Below, one piece after another: positions 1 through 4,045 of a stretch of 6,976 nt of DNA (its first letter is position 1; every line of letters starts with the position of its first letter). Below the pieces are notes generated by a model. It saw only the letters and a program-made list of their open reading frames with translations. It did no database searches and was not told the origin of the DNA. The DNA is taken from contig CADCUE010000284.1 of assembly GCA_902805805.1 (NCBI GenBank), positions 1-6,976 on the forward strand, in the 5' to 3' direction. This DNA is from an uncultured Frankineae bacterium. GTDB taxonomy: Bacteria; Actinomycetota; Actinomycetes; Mycobacteriales; SCTD01. The translations under genes and the position numbers were made by a program.

Positions 1-350
1 ACGCGCCGCAGGTCGACGGCCGGGCCGATCCCGGTGAGGTGGTGTGGACCTGGGTGGAGTACGAGGACGACCCGGCGCGCGGCAAGGACCGGCCGGTGCT
101 CGTCGTCGGGCGGTCGGGTCGGCGGCTGCTCGGCCTGATGCTGTCCAGCCAGTCCGAGCGCGACGGCCAGTCCGGCTGGCTGGCGCTCGGTCCGGGTGCC
201 TGGGACCGCGAGCACCGGCCGAGCTGGGTGCGGCTGGACCGGGTGCTCGAGGTGCCCGAGCAGGGCATCCGGCGGGAGGGCGCCGTCCTGGACCGGGCGC
301 GGTTCGACCGGGTGGCGCAGGCGCTGCGCCACGACCACGGCTGGCGCTGA
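1..350 (+). CDS. PemK/MazF-family toxin-like protein, 5' end outside window
   Basis: The reading frame is open from base 3 to a TGA at 348-350, giving 115 visible residues. A GTG at 39 could start a 103-residue protein, but the codons before it read APQVDGRADPGE, and the PGEVVW motif that opens the PemK/MazF fold spans that GTG. The true start is therefore probably upstream of the window. Visible family features are PGEVVWTWV, then GKDRPVLVVGR with the conserved arginine of the RPVLVV strand, then LMLSSQSE, where MazF proteins carry their Thr/Ser active-site position, and a C-terminal WVRLDRVLEVP strand followed by a helix. MazF/PemK proteins are typically mRNA endoribonucleases inhibited by an antitoxin encoded next to them. 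No antitoxin gene is visible here; one could lie upstream. Many actinobacterial members of this Trp-rich subgroup occur alone, so toxin activity is unproven. The gene converges on the ABC permease gene with a 7-base gap. Confidence 0.8.
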   Translation, partial: APQVDGRADPGEVVWTWVEYEDDPARGKDRPVLVVGRSGRRLLGLMLSSQSERDGQSGWLALGPGAWDREHRPSWVRLDRVLEVPEQGIRREGAVLDRARFDRVAQALRHDHGWR

Positions 351-358
351 CGCCGGCT
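339..358 (+). terminator. possible small hairpin between convergent genes
   Basis: Bases 339-346 can pair with 351-358 around the loop CTGA, giving an 8-bp stem that includes two G-U pairs. The hairpin covers the toxin-like gene's stop codon and reaches the permease stop. It pairs well only in the plus-strand transcript, because the two wobble pairs become mismatches in the minus-strand RNA. There is no T-tract, so a terminator role is weakly supported, but no other space separates the two convergent genes. Confidence 0.25.
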
Positions 359-1272
359 CAGCGACCGACGAGCAGCCCCCGCCGGCGCAGGACCCGACGC
401 TCGAGCGGCGCGAACAGGCACAGCTCGACGGCGATGCCGACGACCAGGATGCCCAGGATCCCGGCGAAGACCAGGCTCATGTCGTTGAGCAGCCGGCCCT
501 GGTCCAGCAGCTGGCCAAGACCCAGGCCCAGCTCGGGCGAGCTGACGATCAGCTCTGCGGCCATGAGGGAGCGCCAGGAGAAGGCCCAGCCCTGCCGCAG
601 GCCGCCGAGGTAGGCCGGCAGGACGGCCGGCAGCAGGACGAAGCGCGCCGCCGACAGCCCCCGCGCTCCGAGCACCCGGCCGACGCGCAGGTACAGCGGC
701 GGCACCTGGTCGATGCCGGACACCATGCCGTTGGCGATCGACGGGACGGCGCCGAGCAGCACGACGGCGTAGATCGCGCCCTCGCCGAGGCCGAAGAAGA
801 TGATCGCCGCAGGCACCCAGGCGACCGACGGCAGGCTCTGCAGGCCGGACAGCACCGGTCCGATGCCGCGGCGGACGGCCCGGACCCGGCCGACGAGCAG
901 CCCGAGCGGCGTGCCGATGAGCAGCGCGATGACGAAGCCCAGCCCGCCGCGGGTGACGCTGGTGCCGATGGCCTCCAGCAGCGAGCCGTCCCGCAGCTGC
1001 TCGAGCAGGACCAGGCCGACGTCGGCCGGTGACGGCAGCGCGTACGTCGGCTTGACCCCGGCGCGGTAGACCAGCTCCCAGACGAGCAGCAGCAGCGCGA
1101 TCGCCACGAGCGGCGGCCAGGCGGTGGAGACGGCCTTGGCCAGCGGCGAGGGCCGCGCCTCGACCGGCGCCTCGAGCGCGTCGAGCCCTGCCTCGAGGCT
1201 GGCGAGGTCGTCCTGCGGCACCTCGACGCGAGGGCGGGCACCGGGGTGGGCGGGTGGCCGCGCAGTGCTCAC
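358..1272 (-). CDS. ABC transporter permease, SsuC/TauC/NrtB type
   Basis: This 304-residue protein is the inner-membrane channel subunit of a binding-protein-dependent importer and would act as a dimer with the ATPase encoded just upstream. The first 50 residues are polar and proline/acid-rich, longer than in most SsuC-type permeases, and presumably cytoplasmic. Hydrophobic segments lie near residues 52-69, 112-128, 148-163, 166-182, 216-243 and 265-288. The EAA loop that docks on the ATPase is at about 202-226 (GARGLSAARFVLLPAVLPAY). The segment LQSLPSVAWVPAAIIFFGLG (144-163) is characteristic of the sulfonate/taurine/nitrate permease family. The GTG start at 1272 overlaps the ATPase stop by four bases (GTGA), which implies translational coupling. 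The gene is third in its operon. Substrate cannot be assigned from this subunit: sulfonate or taurine is favoured by context, with nitrate or a thiamine precursor as alternatives. Confidence 0.9.
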   Translation of the reverse strand: MSTARPPAHPGARPRVEVPQDDLASLEAGLDALEAPVEARPSPLAKAVSTAWPPLVAIALLLLVWELVYRAGVKPTYALPSPADVGLVLLEQLRDGSLLEAIGTSVTRGGLGFVIALLIGTPLGLLVGRVRAVRRGIGPVLSGLQSLPSVAWVPAAIIFFGLGEGAIYAVVLLGAVPSIANGMVSGIDQVPPLYLRVGRVLGARGLSAARFVLLPAVLPAYLGGLRQGWAFSWRSLMAAELIVSSPELGLGLGQLLDQGRLLNDMSLVFAGILGILVVGIAVELCLFAPLERRVLRRRGLLVGR

Positions 1273-2063
1273 GGCTGGCCCCCGTGCCGCCGGATCTCGG
1301 CGCGCAGGTCCTCGGTGATCTGCAGCGACAGCCGGGCGACGTCCGGCGACTCGATGCGGCGCGGGGCGTCGATGGCGATGGGGTACTCCTGGGCGATGCG
1401 TCCGGGACGCGAGGACAGCAGCACGACCCGGTCACCCAGCCGTACGGCCTCGCGGACGTTGTGCGTCACGAACACCACCGTCAGCGCCTGGGACGTGCGC
1501 AGCCGGGCGAGCTCCTCGTGCAGCACGTCGCGGGTGATCGCGTCGAGCGCGGCGAACGGCTCGTCCATGAGCAGCACGCCGGTCTCCTGCGCGAGCGCAC
1601 GGGCCATGGCGACCCGCTGACGCATGCCGCCGGACAGCTCGTGCACGCGCTTGCCGCCGGCGTCGCGCAGGCGCACCAGCTCGAGGAGCTCGCCGGCGCG
1701 GGCACGGCGCTCGCGGCGCGCCACGCCGCGCAGGCGCAGCGCCAGCTCGACGTTCTGCGCGGCGGTCAGCCACGGCAGCAGGGCCGACTCCTGGAACATC
1801 AGCGCCGAGCGCCCGCCCGGCACGGTGACCTCGCCCGCGGTCGGCGAGTCGAGTCCGGCGACGAGGTTGAGCAGCGTCGACTTGCCGCAGCCGGAGGCGC
1901 CCAGCAGGCAGACGAACTCCCCCTCGCCGACGGTCAGGCTGATGTCGTCGAGGACGACCGGACCCTCGCCGAAGCGCTTGGTGACCCCGGTGAGGCGGAC
2001 GGCCACCCCGGGGTCGGCGGCCAGCGCCGTCGGACGGCGGTTGAGCGTGTCGAGCAGCGTCAC
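1269..2063 (-). CDS. ABC transporter ATP-binding protein, SsuB/TauB type
   Basis: This 264-residue ATPase drives the importer formed with the adjacent permease. All nucleotide-binding motifs are intact: Walker A GASGCGKST (55-63), Q-loop MFQESALLPW with Gln91, signature LSGGMRQR (143-150), Walker B VLLMDEP (163-169) with catalytic Glu168, D-loop ALD (172-174), and the switch His201 in VFVTHN. The region after the H-loop, DRVVLLSSRPGRI, is typical of the nitrate/sulfonate/taurine ATPases. The first 20 residues before the first beta strand are a slight extension. The GTG start at 2063 overlaps the stop of the binding-protein gene by four bases (GTGA) and is preceded by a strong GGAGG with a 6-base spacer, the best ribosome site in the operon. 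There are no signs of degeneration. Family assignment is secure; substrate is inferred from the neighbouring genes. Confidence 0.93.
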   Translation of the reverse strand: MTLLDTLNRRPTALAADPGVAVRLTGVTKRFGEGPVVLDDISLTVGEGEFVCLLGASGCGKSTLLNLVAGLDSPTAGEVTVPGGRSALMFQESALLPWLTAAQNVELALRLRGVARRERRARAGELLELVRLRDAGGKRVHELSGGMRQRVAMARALAQETGVLLMDEPFAALDAITRDVLHEELARLRTSQALTVVFVTHNVREAVRLGDRVVLLSSRPGRIAQEYPIAIDAPRRIESPDVARLSLQITEDLRAEIRRHGGQP

Positions 2064-3133
2064 GGGGTGCCTCCGAGCTGGGCGTCGTCGACGGGCGCAC
2101 CGAGCACCTCGCGCAGCAGCGAGAGGTCGTAGATGCCCCGCAGGTCTGCCTCGTCCACCAGCCCGGTCGCGAAGGCGTGCTCCGCGGAGGTGGCGAGAGA
2201 GGCGGCGATCGGGTCGTCGGTGGGGGTGATGCCGGCGAAGGCACCGTCGAGCACCGCCGGGGGCAGGGGCTTGCCGGTCAGCTCGGCCAGCGCCGTGCCG
2301 ACGACCTCACGCGCGGCTGCGGGGTCGTCGTTGAGCGCCCGGTTGGCGGCCACGGACCCCGAGATGAGCGCCTTGACCGTCTGCGGGTGCTCCCGCAGGT
2401 AGTCGGTCCGCACGATCAGGTGGGTGGTGACGAACCGGCCGCCCGGCCACAGGTCCCGTTCGTCGACGAGCACCTTGCCGCCGCCCTCCAGGACCAGCCG
2501 GGTGGCCCACGGCTCGGGCACCCAGGCGCCGTCCACCTCGCCGGCCTGGAACGCCGTCAGCGTCACGGGGTTCTCCTGGGCGACGACCGTGACATCGCCC
2601 GCGCCGGTCCTGGAGACCTCGTAGCCGTGCTCGTCGAGGTAGTGGCGCAGCGCGATGTCCTGCGTGCCGCCGGTCTGCGGGGTCGCGATCCGCGTGCCGC
2701 GCAGGTCCTGTGCGGAGGTGATGCCCGGCCGGACGACGAGCGAGGCGCCCCCGCTGGTGGCCCCGGCGACGATGCGGACCGCCTCGCCGTTGCTCTTGAC
2801 GAAGGCGTTGATCGCCGGGTTGGGGCCGATGTAGGTCGCGTCCAGAGCGCCGGCGAACAGCGCCTCCACCGCCGACGGTCCGGCGTTGAACTGCTGCGTC
2901 GTGAGCTCGGTGTCGCCGAGGGCCTGTGCGAACGTCCCGGCGGCGTCGCCGTACACCGCGGTGGCGTGCGTGACGTTGGGGAAGTAGCCGAGGCGCAGCT
3001 CGGCCGCCGGGGTGCCGGCGGAGGCCGACGAGACGGGCTCGGACAGGGCGGCGGCGCTGGTGCTGCCGCTGGTGGCGCAGCCGGTCAGGGCGGCCAGGGC
3101 GACGACGGTCAGGGCGGTGAGGCGGATCTCCAC
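2060..3133 (-). CDS. ABC transporter substrate-binding lipoprotein (sulfonate/taurine/nitrate family)
   Basis: This 357-residue protein should capture the substrate outside the membrane and deliver it to the permease. Residues 1-18 form a short signal peptide ending in lipobox LTGC, so Cys19 would be lipidated after cleavage. A Ser/Ala-rich linker (20-44) follows. The mature domain begins ELRLGYFPNVTHAT and has family landmarks at AGPSAVEALFAGALDATYIG (84-103), TPQTGGTQDIALRHYL (151-166) and GAWVPEPWATRLV (203-214), as in SsuA/TauA/NMT1-like periplasmic-binding folds. From memory, the LGYFPN-THAT form resembles lipoproteins near the sulfate-assimilation genes of Streptomyces, which favours a sulfur source; this was not checked. 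GTG 3133 is the only nearby in-frame ATG/GTG/TTG start. It has a GGAG 12 bases upstream, an unusually long spacing. The n-region MEIR has only one positive residue offset by a Glu, which is unusual for a signal peptide. First gene of the operon; control elements lie at 3134-3509. Confidence 0.88.
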   Translation of the reverse strand: MEIRLTALTVVALAALTGCATSGSTSAAALSEPVSSASAGTPAAELRLGYFPNVTHATAVYGDAAGTFAQALGDTELTTQQFNAGPSAVEALFAGALDATYIGPNPAINAFVKSNGEAVRIVAGATSGGASLVVRPGITSAQDLRGTRIATPQTGGTQDIALRHYLDEHGYEVSRTGAGDVTVVAQENPVTLTAFQAGEVDGAWVPEPWATRLVLEGGGKVLVDERDLWPGGRFVTTHLIVRTDYLREHPQTVKALISGSVAANRALNDDPAAAREVVGTALAELTGKPLPPAVLDGAFAGITPTDDPIAASLATSAEHAFATGLVDEADLRGIYDLSLLREVLGAPVDDAQLGGTP

Positions 3134-3325
3134 TGCGGTGCTGTGCTCCAGGTCTGCGGGGCCGCGGGCGCGGCAGGACGGGCGGTCGGACGGGCTAGGC
3201 CGTCGGACAGCGCGTCCCCGGAGGGACCGGAGCGTGGGTGAGCAGGTGGCGGCGCAGGACCGCGGGGGCAGGGGCGGGGCTCATCGACGAGGACCAGACG
3301 TGCGCAGGGACGGGCGGACGGCGGA

Positions 3326-3340
3326 GCGCCACGAGGGCGC
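3326..3340 (-). other. GC hairpin directly after leader ORF, possible attenuator
   Basis: Bases 3326-3330 (GCGCC) pair with 3336-3340 (GGCGC) around a 5-base loop. The hairpin begins 8 bases after the stop codon of the possible 25-codon ORF, where a ribosome paused on the last codons would affect its folding. The stem is short and no U-tract follows, so this is only a candidate; in GC-rich DNA such stems arise easily by chance. Confidence 0.2.
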
Positions 3341-3348
3341 GAGCGACG

Positions 3349-3426
3349 TCAGCGACAGGTCTCGTCGAACGCGTCCGCGCGACGGCCGACCCAGAAGGGG
3401 TCGAGCATGAGGTCGCGTCCGGTCAC
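3349..3426 (-). CDS. possible 25-residue leader peptide ORF
   Basis: An ORF starts at GTG 3426 (or at ATG 3408, giving 19 residues) and ends at TGA 3349-3351. The product begins MTGRDLMLDPFWVGRR and ends DAFDETCR. It lies immediately downstream of the 10-1-10 palindrome and of a possible -10 element spaced so that transcription would begin at the GTG, meaning a leaderless message; no convincing Shine-Dalgarno sequence is present. The single Cys is the next-to-last residue and uses TGT, whereas the eight Cys codons of the complete neighbouring genes are all TGC. Short cysteine-containing leader ORFs that sense Cys-tRNA supply are known upstream of sulfur genes in actinobacteria, but the mycobacterial examples carry runs of Cys, and this one has a single residue. 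It could be a chance ORF; conservation of the peptide in related genomes would decide. Confidence 0.35.
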   Translation of the reverse strand: MTGRDLMLDPFWVGRRADAFDETCR

Positions 3427-3432
3427 CCGGCC

Positions 3433-3438
3433 AGCCTG
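3433..3438 (-). promoter_or_regulatory. possible -10 element of a leaderless promoter
   Basis: On the minus strand CAGGCT occupies -12 to -7 relative to GTG 3426, one change from the actinobacterial TANNNT pattern (TAGGCT). With a 17-base spacer the -35 position would be TAGGAG at 3456-3461, which is poor by itself and lies inside the palindrome. That arrangement suits a promoter that needs, or is blocked by, a factor bound at the palindrome. No transcription-start data are available. Confidence 0.3.
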
Positions 3439-3455
3439 CCACAGACCGGCCCGAT

Positions 3456-3476
3456 CTCCTAGTCGCCGACTAGGAG
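3456..3476. promoter_or_regulatory. perfect 10-1-10 inverted repeat, candidate Rrf2 operator
   Basis: The left arm CTCCTAGTCG (3456-3465) and right arm CGACTAGGAG (3467-3476) are exact inverse complements around a single C at 3466. The arms contain two CTAG tetranucleotides, a rare word in high-GC actinobacteria. The dyad geometry suits a dimeric winged-helix regulator, and the encoded Rrf2 protein is the obvious candidate because its stop codon is 33 bases away. The site would span about -50 to -30 of the promoter proposed at 3433-3438. An intrinsic terminator for the rrf2 transcript is the alternative: the RNA could fold with a 9-bp stem and 3-base loop, but no U-tract follows and the AT-containing, perfectly symmetric arms look more like a protein site. 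Confidence 0.6.
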
Positions 3477-3509
3477 TCTCGAGGCGACCCGGCGCGGGTG
3501 TGCCGGATG

Positions 3510-4031
3510 TCACGCACGCCGCCGGGGCACCTCCTGCGCCGGCGAGGGCGGACCTGGCTCCGGTGGCAGGCAGGTGTCGGCCGTGTGCCACACGTGCGGC
3601 TCGGCGGCGCGCCGCTCGACCGGCTCCGGCAGCCGGGAGGTCGCCAGGTCGGCGAGCGTCACGTGCTCCAGCACCTCGCGCAGCGCCGAGCGCACGGCGA
3701 GCCACACCGCCTGCAGCGGCTGCGCCGAGCCCGTGTAGACGACGCTCTCGGGTGGCTGCCCTCGCACGGACGCGAGCGGCCCGTCGACGGCCCGGATGAC
3801 GTCCGCGACGGTGATGGCGTCCGCCGGCCGGCTCAGCCAGAAGCCGCCCGACGGCCCGCGCTGGCTGCGCACGACCCCCGCGGCCTTGAGACTGGTCATG
3901 ATCGCCTCGAGGAACTTGCCGGGGATGCCCTGCGCCGCCGCGATCGCCTCGGTGGTGGTGGGTCCCGAGCTCACCGACGCGAGGTGCACCGCTGCGCGGA
4001 CGGCGTAGTCGGCCTTGGCGGAGATGTGCAC
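3510..4031 (-). CDS. Rrf2-family transcriptional regulator without Fe-S cysteines (CymR-like)
   Basis: This 173-residue DNA-binding protein begins MHISAKADYAVRAAVHLA, the classic Rrf2 N terminus, which fixes the GTG start at 4031 even though the ribosome site is weak. The winged helix follows: recognition region GIPGKFLEAIMTSLKAAGVV (35-54), wing RGPSGGFWLSRPADAITVAD (58-77), then a dimer helix with VRSALREVLEHVTLADLATS. IscR, NsrR and RsrR hold their cluster with cysteines near residues 90-106; the matching stretch here, SVRGQPPESVVYTGSAQPLQ, has none. This places it with cluster-free Rrf2 proteins such as Bacillus CymR, the cysteine-metabolism regulator. The protein has a proline-rich tail of about 35 residues containing its only Cys in an H-x2-H-x4-C arrangement (146, 149, 154). 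It starts 14 bases after the acetyltransferase stop, so it is probably cotranscribed with it. Likely target: the palindrome at 3456-3476 and the transporter beyond. Ligand unknown. Confidence 0.88.
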   Translation of the reverse strand: MHISAKADYAVRAAVHLASVSSGPTTTEAIAAAQGIPGKFLEAIMTSLKAAGVVRSQRGPSGGFWLSRPADAITVADVIRAVDGPLASVRGQPPESVVYTGSAQPLQAVWLAVRSALREVLEHVTLADLATSRLPEPVERRAAEPHVWHTADTCLPPEPGPPSPAQEVPRRRA

Positions 4032-4045
4032 CGGACGATGGTCGC

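Larger units (their letters stand above)
3134..3509 (-). promoter_or_regulatory. 376-base control region between rrf2-type gene and ABC operon
   Basis: No long protein gene fits here on either strand; the plus-strand frames that cross it are Arg/Ala-rich and match nothing I recognise. On the minus strand, going toward the transporter, it contains a perfect inverted repeat (3456-3476), a possible -10 element (3433-3438), a possible 25-codon ORF (3349-3426), a 5-bp GC hairpin just after that ORF (3326-3340) and a second short hairpin at 3214-3227, whose minus-strand RNA would be GUCCC-UCCG-GGGAC with a UNCG-type loop. A 7-base direct repeat GTCGGAC occurs at 3185-3191 and 3202-3208. If transcription starts near 3426, the transporter mRNA has a leader of about 290 bases, long enough for attenuation or another leader-based control. 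Confidence 0.6.

Noticed and set aside
196..1032. A 278-codon plus-strand frame opposite the permease, rich in Gln, Asp and Arg
   Set aside because: It overlaps the end of the toxin-like gene in another frame and mirrors a permease with a clear EAA loop and membrane segments.
3185..3208. Direct repeat GTCGGAC spaced 17 bases
   Set aside because: Only 7 bases long and GC-rich, easily expected by chance; not treated as a separate regulatory site.
2177..3241. A 354-codon plus-strand open frame opposite the binding-protein gene
   Set aside because: Low-complexity Gly/Arg/Ala composition with no known motif, lying fully opposite a gene with lipobox and family landmarks.
3195..3284. A 29-codon minus-strand ORF from ATG 3284 to TAG 3195, ending TRCPTA, as a second leader peptide
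   Set aside because: There is no Shine-Dalgarno site or -10 element at a leaderless spacing, and the proline-rich product matches nothing recognised. It is nevertheless worth including in any conservation test, because it also has a TGT cysteine codon.
3238..3462. A 74-codon plus-strand ORF crossing the intergenic region and palindrome
   Set aside because: Arg/Ala/Gly-rich composition, no ribosome site or recognisable motif, and it runs through the proposed control elements opposite to all nearby genes.
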